This document shows positions 13,147 to 25,290 of a stretch of DNA of 64,000 bases, one piece after another. A program made the position numbers and the translations under genes. Within the stretch, counting starts at the first letter, position 1; each line of letters begins with the position of its first letter. Origin of the DNA: Dallia pectoralis (Eukaryota > Chordata > Actinopteri > Esociformes > Umbridae); assembly GCA_029465975.1 (NCBI GenBank), contig CM055728.1:3369908-3433907 (forward strand), read 5' to 3'. The notes beneath the pieces are model-generated. The model was not told the DNA's origin. It saw nothing but the letters and a program-made list of their open reading frames with translations, and searched no databases.

Positions 13147-16100
13147 CAGATACCACCGCAGAGTGTCAGGTGAGTCCTGGTTGACGTCACTATTATAATG
13201 TAATCTGCGGCAGCCATGTTTGTGCTTGTTAGATGGGTGTTGCCAGAGATCTTTGAGCTGTTCTAATCTCACCAGCCCTCAATATGGCCGCTTGGTGTTG
13301 ACACTAGTTACTGCTGGTTGTCTTGTAATTCTATCTGCTAAATACAGCTCAGGTTCTGTCACCCTGGTAGAAATCCCCTGGGGTCCGCCATACTGTGACT
13401 TCCTGTCTATTTTAGTAGGACTCTTGAAGCCTGTGTGTTACAGTATTATTGTTCCCCAGCATGTTCTGTTTGTCCCCTGCTCCCTCCTTCAGCTCGTGTT
13501 ACATTCAAACTATTCCCCTCACTAGTGTGCGCCGAGGCCTTTAACCCAGACGATGATGATGAGGTGGAAGAGCCGAGGGTGGTGAATCCGAAAACAGACG
13601 AGCAGCGCTGTCGACTGCAGGACGCCTGCAAAGACATTCTCCTGTTTAAGACCCTGGAACAGGTGGGCTGATGTAGAAACGACGCTGTTGCAGTTGTGAA
13701 TGAGTCTCAATCTTCTGGACCTCTGCACATTGCAGCACAACTCATTAAACTTAAACCTTTAGTATTTGGGGCCCTGTTCCCATCCTTGTATACCTGCATG
13801 TGACACACCATAGAATGATTTCCTTGTACTAGGCAGACACATTTGCCTCTGCAGGTCTGCAATGTCTCCAAGTACTGCTGGTCTTTCTTCATCAATCCTT
13901 TCGTTCCTCTCCTTCCCTCTCACAGGAGCAGTTCTCAGAAGTTCTGGATGCTATGTTTGAACTACTCGTTAAGCCCCTAGATCACGTAATTGACCAGGGA
14001 GATGATGGAGACAACTTCTATGTTATCGAGAGGTACGGTGTGCGTGTGTGCGTGTGTGTGTGTGTTTCTCTTTAGGAAATCATTATCATAGTATAGTACA
14101 GACACAGAATTCCAGATGCCGGGTCTTCTAATGGTAGTTTTTGTTCTGTCCCGGCCCTAGGCTCTACCGCTCTGTGTCCCGGCCCTAGGCTCTACCGCTC
14201 TGTGTCCCGGCCCTAGGCTCTACCGCTCTGTGTCCCGGCCCTAGGCTCTACCGCTCTGTGTCCCGGCCCTAGGCTCTACCGCTCTGTGTCCCGGCCCTAG
14301 GCTCTACCGCTCTGTGTCCCGGCCCTAGGCTCTACCGCTCTGTGTCCCGGCCCTAGGCTCTACCGCTCTGTGTCCCGGCCCTAGGCTCTACCTCTCTGTG
14401 TCCCGGCCCTAGGCTCTACCTCTCTGTGTCCCGGCCCTAGGCTCTACCTCTCTGTGTCCCGGCCCTAGGCTCTACCTCTCTGTGTCCCGGCCCTAGGCTC
14501 TACCGCTCTGTGTCCCGGCCCTAGGCTCTACCGCTCTGTGTCCCGGCCCTAGGCTCTACCGCTCTGTGTCCCGGCCCTAGGCTCTACCGCTCTGTGTCCC
14601 GGCCCTAGGCTCTACCTCTCTGTGTCCCGGCCCTAGGCTCTACTGTGGCTTCCTATCCCATATATAGTGCTCTGTTTGTAACTACAGCTCTATTGGTTAA
14701 AAGAAGTTTAGTTGGGGATAACAGGGATCCTTTGGGAGTCTGGCTTTGAGTGGGCTTATTCTCTCTGGACCGTTAAGATCCTTGTCAGACCTGCTAGTAC
14801 CTCCGTCTGGGAGGCTTAGATGCACGTCATAAGCACATTATAACCGCTTCCTCTATGGTGCTGCCTTGCAATGCCTCGCAATGCCTCATGGGAAACTCCC
14901 TGGTCACCTACTTAGGCCAAGTGATCATAATACTAATCTCTACAAACAAAGTTAATGCTCTACCAGCAGTATCAAACCACAGCCCACAGCAGCGAGTCAA
15001 TCAGGTCGTACGTTATTGGAAAAAGGCCCAATTCACAGAACTCGTCTACTTGTTTGATCTGCAGTTTGGCATAAAGGGAACAGCCTTACAGCTTTATTCG
15101 AGTTCCATGTAGTCATACAGAAATAGTCATTAGCACATGAAAATATATAACACTGACTTTAGTTCTTTCTGAAAATTATTCCACCCCCAAGATGCTGAAT
15201 ACGAGAAGGCAGTTTTTCCCAATTCGGTTGCAGCTCGTGGCACGTTAAAAAGCAGCCACTTTGAGAACGTAGCTGATAGGTACCAGAGCAGACAGAGGAG
15301 GTTACAGAGGTACAGTGGAAGTTTGCCAAGTATAGCTTTATAAATGAAGATATACCAGTGCTTTTGTCTACGAATTTTTAGTGATGTCCAGCCAACGAAA
15401 TCATAAAGAATGCAGTGATGGGTGAATCGTAGTGATGCATGGTAAACTGAGTCAACATGACGCAAGATGGAAGATGCAGCATGCATATACTATATATATA
15501 TATTTGAATGCTGATTGGTCAAAAGGCTTATACAATTTGTTAACTAGTGTTATTTAACACATGCATTTTGAGACCATAATGTTAGATCCCTGGATTTTTA
15601 AAGCCTATTAACTTCAATGCAGTTGTGTTGACTGTTCCTGCCTCCATGCAGAGTTCAGCAGATGAGGCTGTATTTATCTTTTGGCTTGTTTGCTTGATAT
15701 ATAGCTACTGATGCTTGTATCCAGAATATCCTCAGATAATCTTTCTTGTCCCTGGCCAGATACGATAGTCAGTTTATTGGGTGACAGTCAGCGTCACTAT
15801 GCTATTTAACATTGTGTAGTCAGTCAGTCACTCACACACTTGAGAGACATTCTTGGCCGGCTCCAAGAAGAGCCAAGATGTTAGATTAATTAGGCAGTCT
15901 TCTGCACATTTTTCTGGAATTATAAAGGCTAGTGCTAGATGACATTGAAGTTGTATGACTATTCTGTAACTGTTCAGTAAGGATGTTTGTAGACTAATTA
16001 AATTTAGGTAGAAACGTTGTGTGACTTTTTCCACACTACTAACAAAAGGAAAGCCAGACAGTTTGAGAGTTGTGTAAAAATGACTGCATAATCTCCTTCA

Positions 16101-19100
16101 ATTACCATCGGTGCGGGTGTGCAACAACCTAAATGCTGTGTTAAATTGGTGCTAATTCTACATTTCATAGAACTGTATAAAATACTTTGGTTTACTTCTT
16201 TGCCTTCTGAAGTAAAGCTTTCCACCAAGTAGTAGTGGGGTTTGTTTTAGTTTTGAATTTCAACTTCCCGTAGTTGAAATTCAAATAACAAATTAATTTT
16301 TTCTGCCTAGACTACTAGTATGAAACATATTGAGTTTATTATTTTTTTCATTATCTTTAGCAAATGTTGTGTAATTTCCAACACTTTCCCTCAGACAATG
16401 AATATGTTTTAAAATAATTGTTAACTGATGTTGCCATTTTTATTCCAGAGGAGTGTATGACATAGTGGTGCAAATTGATGGTGCTGGGAAATGTGTGGGC
16501 CAGTATGACAACAAGGGCAGTTTTGGGGAGCTGGCACTGATGTACAACACCCCCCGCGCTGCCACCATCATTGCCACTCAGGAGGGGGCGCTCTGGGGCT
16601 TGGTGAGTCCACTCAACGCGCGCGCACACGCACGCACACACACCCTGACTACTCTGTCGCAGCCCCTCCCAGTGGACACCAGAGGGAATAATATCATGGT
16701 GGCCAGGTTACTCAAACATGCTTTACTTTTCATCTTTTATTTCATCTTTGGCTTTTATTATGTTTTTTCGATTAGTTGTGATTTAGGACTGGAAGTCTAC
16801 ATTGAATATCGTATGACATTATTTTCTACTTGTGGCCCTGGTTGTCCTGAAAATTGGTCACTGTTATTCATGGAAAGTAACTGATTACATAAACCTCTGT
16901 GAAGTGGACAGATGATTACATTACTGAAGCAAATTACTTTAACTGTCACTTGACTAATAAAGCCTAGCCATGTGCAAGCTATGTTACAAGTTTGAATGCT
17001 GGATGACTGATGAGTGATACATAAGATCAAGCTCAGGGGCAAAAAGCTAATTGAGAAAAAGAGCACAGGTACATATGCCTATAAGGAAAACTGTTTGAAT
17101 TTCAACTACTGAATCAAACCTGTGTGGTCCAATCTAACAGACAAGCTACTGTAGCCCATCTTGATGAAACAAAGGTGTCAGTGGCTTGGGGTGGTCCAGT
17201 GGTCTAAATGGTAAATGCTGCGCTTTTATATAGCGCTTTACAGATCCTGCCTCACCTTCACCCATTCATACACTGATGACCGCGTCTACCATGCAAGGCG
17301 ACTGCAGGCTTGCCAGGAGCAGCTGGGGTAAGGGGTCTTGCTTATGGACACCTCGATAATTTCCCAGGAGGAACCGGGGATCGAACCACCAACCTTCCGA
17401 TTGATAGACAACCCACTGAGCCACTGCCGCCCATGCATACAGCTGCCGTGTGGGTTCGATTCCAGTCTTCCCCCTTTGCAGCACATTTTCCTCTATCTTC
17501 CCCACTTAACTGTCTCTCAAATAAAGCATAAAATATAAATCTTTAAAAGGGCAAAGGTGTCACAACACACTGTGTAGCTGCTGACCAGTCGAGGTGGCCA
17601 TGCTGACACCTGTCCACTTCCGATAGTGCCCACAATGGGCACGTGAGCATCAGAATTGGACCACCAATGGAAGATGCCCTACCTACGGGAAAAAGGCAGG
17701 TCGGCGGATGCAGTGTGATTTGGACAATGTTCTGCAAGGGAACCTTTGGTCCTGCCATACATGTGTACCAACTACCTAAGCATTGTTGTAGACCATGTAC
17801 TCTCTTTTATGCAAAAACGGTACTCTAATTTGGTATGGCCTTTTTCAGCAGAATATTGAGCCCTGCCACAAAGCAAAAATGGTTCAGGAATGATTTGGGG
17901 AACACAACAACATGCTCAAGGTGTTGACTTGGCCTTCAAATTTCCCAGATTTAAATACCATCGAGCATCTGTGGGATGTCCTGGGCAAACAAGTCCGATC
18001 CATAGAGACCCAACTTTGCAACTTAAAAGACTTAAAGCATCTGCTACTAACATCTTGGCGCTAGTCAATGCTTGGACGGGTCAAGTCTGTTTTGGTTTGT
18101 TAAAGTGCGGCCTACACAATAACTGCTTGTGGTCATAATGTTATGGCTCATCAGTGTATGGCAGAAATTGCATTTTTATCCTCGTCTGAATTTCACTCTC
18201 GCTGCTCTCTTGGTCTAAAGAAATTGCTATTGAATAACACATTTAGTTTCATTGAGGCAACTTGTATAAATGTAGATTAAATGAAGTTGGTATTTCTGTA
18301 GTAGATTTTGTCCAACTATGTGACCAGTGGTGTATGTATGCTCTCCCAGGACCGGGCCACCTTCCGTAGGCTCATTGTGAAGGCCAACGCCAAAAAGAGG
18401 AGGCTGTATGAGCAGTTTGTAGAGTCTGTGCCCCTGCTGAAATCTCTGGAGGTAAGGAGGGAAAATGGAGGGAGCTCGACAAACAAAAATGCTAGCACTA
18501 ATTTTGCCAGAGATTTTTAATCAAATGTTTGTCCTTCACCCTCAGTTATCCGAGAGGATGAAGATTGTGGATGTATTAGGAATAAAGTCGTTTTCTGATG
18601 GTGAACGCATTATTGTCCAGGTACGAAAATACTTGTGTTGGTATTAATGACTGGTTATATTCATTGTGTGTTAAACTGACTGGTAGTAACCATACTGGTT
18701 TCTGTTGGTTTGTGTTGCTCTGCAGGGGGACAGGGCAGATTGTTTCTTCATTGTGGAGTCTGGCGAGGTGAAGATTATGATGAAGAGCAAAGTAAGTCGC
18801 CTTCTTTTTTTGTCACGTCCTTATGGTGGGCTTCTTGCTTTGTTTTATGTTCATGTCATCTTGTCTTCCTCCGGTTTTCTCTTGTTCTACTTAACAACAA
18901 AATACGATATGGCTAATAAATATAATATTATAATAAAAGTTTACTTCAGCAAACCTTTTACTTACATTTTGTGATTTAAATCAAAATAGTCTATACCCAA
19001 AAATGCAGAATATTTCAGCTAGCTGAGTAGCTATGGTTACTAATTTTCGCTTGGTCTCGTTGGCTGTACCTTCTAATAACAATTCCCTTTGATAAAAAAA

Positions 19101-21900
19101 AAAAAATCAGTGTCTTGGATGGCTTTTTATAATGAGATATTTTGTTTTTAGATCCACTGATCAGTAGTTTTTTTGTATTTTTTTGTCATTTTTTTATTTT
19201 TTTGTATTAGCTTTGCAGTCATATTTACCCATTGGCGATCAATGAAGTACAATATTAAAGGGTATTTCTGTTTTTAGTATTTTCCAGATAGAATAGAATA
19301 TAGAATAATAGTGAGAACTTTTTCTTAGAATAATTTAGTAACGTCAACTTGCACACTCTTGGCATCATGTCAACCAGCTTTATAAGGCAGTCATTCTTTT
19401 CAGTCTTGAAGGGAATTCCCACATGATGAACACTAGTTGGCTGCTCTTCCTTCACTCTGGTCTTACTCATCCTAAAATATCTTCATTGGTTTGGGGTTAG
19501 ATAGTGGAGCCCAGGTCATGTGATGCTTCTCTTTTTTGGTCAACTAGCCCTTACACTGCCTGGAGCACACCTCTTCCATGCTTCACAGTGGGAAACAAAC
19601 ATGCAGAAATCATAATTTAACACACTGTGCGTCTCACAAAACAAAAAAATCCACCGGCCTATTGTCTGTTTCTATGATTCTTGGCCCAAGCAAGTCCGGC
19701 CAGGTCGTCGTTGCAAATGAGAATTTATTCTGAATCGGCCTACCTGGTTAAATGAAGGTTAAATTAAAAAAATTAAGTCTCTTCCTATTGTTTTCCTTCA
19801 GTAGTGGTTTCTTTGCAGCAATTCGACCAGGAAGGCCTGATTCACCCAATCTTCTTTGAACAGCTGAATTTGAGATGTATCTGTTGTTTAACTCTGAGAA
19901 GCATTTATTCGGGCTCCAATCTGAGGTGCAGTTAATAGTCGACGGGTAACTCTAAAGGACTTATCCTCTGAGATGAGAGAACTTTTGGTATTCTTTTCCT
20001 GTGGTGCTCCTTTGTGAGTTTTATCATTATGCTTGATGTTTTTTTACGACTTAAAGTTTTTAAATTTTCCGATTGACTGACTTTCATGTCCTAATGTAGT
20101 GATAGTTGTTAACCTTTTCTTAATTGACTTTTCCTGTCATAACATTTGACATAAGTTTCCAGTGCAGAGGGAGCTGTCGTGGTTAGCAGGCACATAAGCA
20201 CATAATTATAGTTTGATTGTCAAACTGTCTCAAATGGTTTCAAGAGATTTTTGTAGTTAAATAATCCATACTGTCATTATTATACCGCAGATTCATCATC
20301 TATACCCAACGTTTTAAGATATTCGTCCCATTCCAGAGCAAAAGATGTTTTAATTTCCAGGTTTTCAAACTCAGAAATTCAATATAATTTTCCCTTTATC
20401 AATACCGTTTTCCAATTTAGTTCAAATCCTTGATTGAATGCAAGGTTTTACTTTGACTTTTCTCTGACAGAAATTATTTTGATTTAGTTTATAGCATGGT
20501 GGCCTCCCTGGACATTCCCAAGCCTCTGCGCATTGCTAAAACATTTTGTTTCTAGTCAGCGACTAAGAATTTCAATCTCCAGCAAATTAGATGAAAGGAA
20601 TAAACATAATCCTTTGTGTCCGTGTCTCTCAGACGAAGGCGAACCAGGAGGATAATGCGGAGGTGGAGATCACCCGCTGTAGCAGGGGTCAGTACTTTGG
20701 GGAGCTGGCCCTGGTCACCAACAAGCCCCGCGCTGCATCAGCGTACGCTGTAGGAGACGTCAAGTGCTTGGGTAAGGCAGCTCCACACACATTCAGATGG
20801 GTTTATGCCTGTGTTTGATTTCTATTGGTCCTGGTTTCTGGGTGGGTGTTCCTCTGTGAGACAGAGCAAGAAATGTTGTTTTGGTAGGTAGATTAACCTG
20901 ATCTTGACAGCCGTCCCGTAAACGATCATTGCAGTACCCTATGCAACCACTAGGGAAACTTGCGGTACCCTATACAACCATTACAACCTCTACACAAGAT
21001 TGCAAATTCAAAAACGTCCGTTTAATAATATACTACATGCTTATATTGTGCACAAACTTTAGAATCTCCTCTTTCTAACAACATTTTCACAGACTGTTTT
21101 ATTAGCAATTGAAAGGACTGCTACTGGCGACGATGACGTCATCATTGTTGGAAACACTTTTTAACCATAGGGATAATATACCATGATATTGTACTTACAT
21201 CAGCCAAAGTCGATTGTTTTTTTTTCTATAGTACCAGGGATAATATTATCATCGTTTATGACCCATAATAATCCATATTAAGGCGAGACTAGATGTTTAC
21301 AATATTTAACACGGTCTGTTTGTAAAGGTAAAGACTTAATTTCCCATAGGGCTTTGCTCCCATTCGTCGACATAGTAATCTGAACGTGTGGGAGCTGATG
21401 GCCTCACTCACTAGAGAGAATGAAAAAAGACCAGCTCTCAGTAAAATAACTGCATCTCAGTGGTTAAACGAGCTAGAGGTTTGAAACGAAGCATGGCATA
21501 ATGCTGAGGCCTAGGGGAACACAGGACATGTTTTCAGGTTGAGTGTTTGTGGTGCTTTCTCATAGAGATAGAAGCTACGTTGTTATTACTTTGAAAGTTT
21601 TGTAAAATCTCACATTACTGCAGATGTCGGGCACCAAAATCATATTAGCGCTTTACAGCGGAACACGGACACAAGCATTTCTCATTGGATTGTTGACATT
21701 GGTCAGAGTAAATACCATAATTCAAGGCCTTCATCCAATTTGTTTTAAGCCTGTGTGACTGTGTCTGTTTTTTAGTAATAGACATTCAGGCATTTGAGCG
21801 ACTGCTGGGTTCCTGTAAGGAGATCATGAAGAGGAACATCACCCACTATGAGGAACAGCTGGTGGCTCTCTTCGGCTCCAGCATGGACCTGAGAGACTGA
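13147..21900 (+). CDS. prkar2a: prkar2a: PKA type II-alpha regulatory subunit (5' exon missing)
   Basis: This subunit binds and inhibits PKA catalytic subunits until cAMP binds, and anchors PKA to AKAPs. Exons read as 13147-13169, 13526-13662, 13926-14032, 16449-16602, 18350-18451, 18546-18620, 18726-18791, 20633-20771 and 21776-21900, all with GT-AG borders and consistent phase. The first gives RYHRRVS, the inhibitor/autophosphorylation site; next comes the acidic linker and PKTDEQRCRLQ. Both cyclic-nucleotide phosphate-binding cassettes are intact: FGELALMYNTPRAAT (domain A) and FGELALVTNKPRAAS (domain B). It ends FGSSMDLRD-stop, slightly shorter than human RII-alpha. The N-terminal dimerisation/docking exon is not in the window or was missed. 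Alpha rather than beta is chosen because the neighbours match human 3p21.31. Large introns hold a minisatellite, LINE, SINE and Tc1 remnants. Confidence 0.95.
14037..14066 (+). repeat. (TG)n microsatellite
   Basis: An imperfect TG run lies a few bases inside the prkar2a intron after exon 13926-14032, next to its donor. Confidence 0.7.
14146..14644. repeat. 28-bp minisatellite in prkar2a intron
   Basis: About 18 head-to-tail copies of a 28-bp unit (tgtcccggccctaggctcta plus ccgctctg). The copies are nearly identical and differ mainly at one position (ccgctc or cctctc), with the variant in two blocks. This pattern is expected from recent unequal exchange or slippage. It is GC-rich compared with the AT-rich intron around it. 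Confidence 0.95.
14645..15129. other. prkar2a intron, nothing recognised
   Basis: Intronic sequence between the minisatellite and an antisense LINE fragment. No feature was recognised. Confidence 0.45.
15130..15486 (-). pseudogene. LINE C-terminal fragment, antisense in intron
   Basis: The minus-strand frame encodes a chain typical of the C-terminal end of fish non-LTR retrotransposons: HVDSVYHASLRFTHHCILYD, VGWTSLKIRRQKHWYIFIYK, AILGKLPLYL, then RAATELGKTAFSYSASWGWN. The reverse transcriptase and endonuclease are absent, so this is a short 5'-truncated remnant. Confidence 0.7.
15487..16448. other. prkar2a intron, small hairpin only
   Basis: No gene or mobile element was recognised. It holds a perfect 14-bp inverted repeat at 16252-16265 and 16272-16285 (6-base loop). 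Confidence 0.5.
16603..17175. other. prkar2a intron, nothing recognised
   Basis: Intronic sequence with a short CA-rich stretch after the donor. No other feature was recognised. Confidence 0.45.
17176..17545 (+). repeat. tRNA-derived SINE split by another repeat
   Basis: The left part (ggggtggtccagtggtctaa) resembles a tRNA A-box region. The right part, gtgtgggttcgattccagtc, is a B box, followed by a tail ending ctcaaataaagcataaaat. Between them (about 17206-17430) lies a different interspersed repeat containing tttatatagcgctttacag, gacacctcgataatttccca and gagccactgccgccc. Neither half codes for protein. A copy of the same SINE lies antisense at 44215-44335. Confidence 0.6.
17548..18158 (+). 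mobile_element. Tc1/mariner-like element fragment
   Basis: It contains degraded transposase 3' coding sequence (ccatcgagcatctgtgggat, tgtcctgggcaaacaagtcc) and ends in the terminal repeat ggtcataatgttatggctca tcagtgta. The left terminus is missing. The inverse terminus (accgatgagccaaaacaata) begins a second copy at 30124. Confidence 0.65.
18792..19249. other. prkar2a intron, nothing recognised
   Basis: AT-rich intron with poly-T runs. No feature was recognised. Confidence 0.45.
19250..20120 (-). mobile_element. Tc1-like element, antisense and degraded
   Basis: Phrases such as ggcatcatgtcaaccagctt, cctggagcacacctcttcca and cagctgaatttgagatgtat match antisense transposase sequence of a common teleost Tc1-like element as I recall it. 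It lies in a prkar2a intron and has no intact frame. A short LINE or SINE tail is inserted at 19697-19774. Confidence 0.5.
19697..19774 (+). repeat. LINE/SINE 3' tail inserted in the Tc1 copy
   Basis: The insert has the teleost 3'-tail words ttgcaaatgagaatttattc and cctggttaaatgaaggttaa, ending in an A-rich run. It is flanked by aagtc on both sides, and the Tc1 text reads straight through when it is removed (caagcaagtc to tcttcctattg). Confidence 0.55.
20121..20632. other. prkar2a intron, nothing recognised
   Basis: No feature beyond the 3' splice acceptor (tctctcag) before the exon at 20633 was recognised. Confidence 0.45.
20772..21775. other. prkar2a last intron, nothing recognised
   Basis: Intronic sequence. 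No repeat or gene was recognised. Confidence 0.45.
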
Positions 21901-22397
21901 CAACTCTTCTCTGTGCCTTACACACACACGCACACATTATATTACATTACATCGCATTACATTACATTGATGAACAGATACATAGACATTGCGACATACC
22001 CACACTTGAATAGAAAAAAACATTTCCTGACTCAGATTTTCTAGTTCACCACACTCCTTTATAAGCTCTCCTAGGTGCACACACTTTCTACTCACCCGTA
22101 CAAATCACTCATAGATACAATCATTGATTTGAAACTGCTTCAGTCTCTTCACATCTGCTGAAAAACCAACGTCCCAGCTGTGAGACTCTAACACTGACAC
22201 ATCAAGGACTCACTCCTACATGCAGGCTTTATCTTTGTCACATGCACTCACACAACTAATGCACAAACATCAGCCAAGGGCACGCGCAAACACACACAGA
22301 CACAGGCTGAACCCACACTTGCAAAAACAAACACCTTGTGATAAAGAAAAAGAGTTAAAAGGGGGAATATTCCAAAAAATACGATAGAAAAATGTGA

Positions 22398-22724
22398 AAT
22401 AAAAGTTTTAGAAACATTTTATGAAGATAAACAGAATCTTTGATAAAATATTATTTAAATAAAGTTTCCTCTTTGGGGTTGAGTCTTTTCTGAAAGCTCT
22501 CGTACTGTTGTTGATTGATTCAGTTAGTGCCGGTGATCAACACAGGGCTGTTGTTATTATCATTAACGCCACCCGTTGTATTGATTAATGTATTATTATA
22601 TATTCATTGTTTTGTTTTATTTTGGCCAATTCAGATAAAGCACCATCTCCAACATTGTAAAACAAAAATATAGTGCTTATTTCTCCTTGATCATTCTGAA
22701 TGACTTGTTCTGGATAAGAATAAA
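22398..22724 (+). terminator. prkar2a candidate polyadenylation signals
   Basis: Three AATAAA hexamers follow the prkar2a stop codon, at 22398-22403, 22458-22463 and 22719-22724. They suggest a 3' UTR of roughly 0.5 to 0.85 kb with alternative ends. Confidence 0.6.
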
Positions 22725-22745
22725 GCAAACATTTTGTTAAACTGC

Positions 22746-25165
22746 CTTGTCTTTAGCATATATTACTGTGTCTGTTGGTGGGATTGGGGTACTGTGATTT
22801 TTAAGTAAAGTTGGAGGCTGCAGGCAGCGTTTCCTGACTGGATTTCCTACACCTCATTTCCTTTGTCTATGAAAGAGGTGAATATACTACCTTTAACTAC
22901 TATGATAACCGCCAGTGATGTAGTAGGACCACAAATATATATATATATAGTATTTAGGGATCAAGTCTTCAAGTCAACTGGTAATGCTTACATTGTCAAA
23001 TATATAATTACATTTGTTGCTTCTGAAAAATAATGTTAAATTCAATTATCATTAGTAAAAATACTACAGTAAAATTATGGTCGTTTTTGTCCTAAAGGGG
23101 ATTACGCTTGGGGAAAATGTACATTATTTAAAGTGCAAATTAACTGTTTATTTTACTCAAACGTCAGATATTAATTTGTAAAATGATTTTATGAATGAAA
23201 AGATGGTATATTGTATTCCTAACGGATGAGTAGCCCCGGACATGCGTAATACGAATGAATGGAAAGAGGTATCCAATAACGAAACCCATTGTGGTTTAAA
23301 CGAGATTTCTCCTGTATTTAGTTTTTTTAATGTTGTTACATCCCATGTACGGGTTGGAGTGCAGACGTTTCTTGACCACATGGAGGAACCAGCATATATC
23401 TACGCTTGAAGGCAGCAACAATAGCGTTACGAATTTTAAACTTTATTTCCAAAAACATGCGTGATAATGTAAATGTTTTCTCTATCATGATTCATGACAA
23501 TATACTGTATTGGATTTTTTTTACTAGAACGCCAATACGGAAACTAATTCAGAAAAAATGACCCGGAAGTACTTTTGATTGTTGCTAAAGTGATGAGATG
23601 CTAGTGGGCGTTAATCCAAAGAATTTTCAGAGCCGATGTCTAAATCCGATCCAAGATCAATGGTCACCCGAAGTATATCCTAATAAATATAGATAGAAAC
23701 CAGGGTTCGATACACTTGAGGGGGAGAAACCTGAACCGCTGATCATGTAGGTATTAGGAGTTGTGTTGAGCTTACATTTTGGCTACGTCTTTCAGTTTTG
23801 ACCCAATACAAAGTAAAGTGTTTTTTAGTCTGGAAATTGTGCTCGTCCAAACACGGAAACCTATACGACTGAACGAACTCTTTATCCTGCACAATCTAAC
23901 AGTGGCGTTAATTTCTTTCACAGTTGCTTCTTTATGTATTCTGAACGCAATGCGTTTCTGATAAACGTTTCCACTCTGTCACTCATTTTGGAACTCCTTA
24001 TTTGGTAGTGTAGTAGTAGATGGCGTTTTGTACTGTTGCCCCTATCGGATTTTCAGTAACAAAATATTTCATTTGAATTACACGTTTTACTTCCCAACTC
24101 GCAGTTACTATGATTTTATCATACATTCAACTAATACAACAAAGTACTAAAACCAAATAAGTAAGCTTACATTCATTATTTTGGGATGTGGTGAATTTTG
24201 GGCCTGCTCCCAGTTAACTAAGTGCAAGTCCTATTGGATAATTGCAGCAGCAGATTTAATGTAAAATATAATGTACAAACGTGCTCATAACCAAGGTATG
24301 AGTTTCAGTAAGGTCTAACTTTTTAGAAAGCTATGACTAAGGTACTGCACACTTCAAAAATGATAAAAAGTTATTTTAAAACGGTAACATGAATAAATGG
24401 TTAACCTAAGCCATTATCACTTTAACCTGTATTTTAGCTTAGCTGCTGCTATGCTGTTCACGCATAGTCTGTGTTCACCCAGCCTGTTCCTTTTCCCTGC
24501 CTTTCTGCAATAGTCTGTGTTCTCCCTGCTTGTCCCTTTTGCTTCAGCCTCATTGCAATAGTCTGTGTTCACCCAGCCTTTTCCTTTTTCCCCAGCCTCT
24601 CTGCTATAGCCTGGTATGACATAACATTTAAGTTACTTGCGCATGCGAGTGAATGCGAAAATAGTTTGGCTGTTCTGTGAAGGAAGTAGTTCACAGCTTT
24701 ATACGAGATCTTCAGTTTCTTGGAAGTTTCTTGTCAATTTTCAAAATCAACTATGTCTACTCTGTATTGTTGATCAATTTGATGTTGTTTACGTTCAAAA
24801 GGATGTGTGCAATAATGCGATTAATGCTCGCCTTGGGTGTGTTTCCGCATATAGAGTACCATAAATCTTATTTTAGCATAACAACCAAACTGGTTTAGGT
24901 ATTATATTAAATATTACTTTGGTAAACTTCGCAAACACACTGAAAATACAGGTTGTCAGTAATCCCTGCAATAACAGAAGACAATTGCAGCTTAAATCAC
25001 GAGCAAAATGTGATTGAACGTGAAAATATATTTTTTGGCTAACCATAAATGTTAGCTAGAAAGCTATGTAATGTAACTGCAACAAAATGATTATCATCTG
25101 TCAGGAGCTGTGGTTGCTACACCATTCTTTGCACAGGTCAAACCTATAAAATCAATGTCACTAAA
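22746..25165. other. Intergenic prkar2a to naa80
   Basis: No exon was recognised. Around 23560 there is cccggaagtac, an ETS-type CCGGAAGT core, which could belong to a promoter (perhaps of naa80), but no start site can be shown. Three imperfect copies of a roughly 65-bp repeat with gtctgtgttcacccagcct lie at 24465-24612. Confidence 0.4.
24465..24612. repeat. Short imperfect tandem repeat
   Basis: About 2.5 copies of a unit of about 65 bp built on atagtctgtgttcacccagcc with pyrimidine-rich text between. Confidence 0.6.
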
Positions 25166-25170
25166 CAACT

Positions 25171-25290
25171 AGTGGGGCAAAAAAGTATTTAGTCAGCCAC
25201 CCATTGTGCAAGTTCTCCCACTTAAAAAGATGAGAGGCCTGTCATTTTCTTCATAGCTAGGTAGCTTCAACTACGAGAGACAAAATGAGC
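25171..25290. repeat. Fragment of a common teleost DNA-transposon repeat
   Basis: The words gggcaaaaaagtatttagtc, agccacccattgtgcaagtt and ctcccacttaaaaagatgag match a repeat I recall as widespread in salmonid and pike genomes (Tc1-like family). Only one end is present. Confidence 0.5.

Noticed and set aside
14146..14644. CRISPR-like array
   Set aside because: The repeats are directly adjacent with no unique spacers and lie in a vertebrate intron. It is a minisatellite.
17180..17460. tRNA gene
   Set aside because: A-box-like and B-box-like words are separated by another repeat and followed by a SINE tail. No cloverleaf can form.
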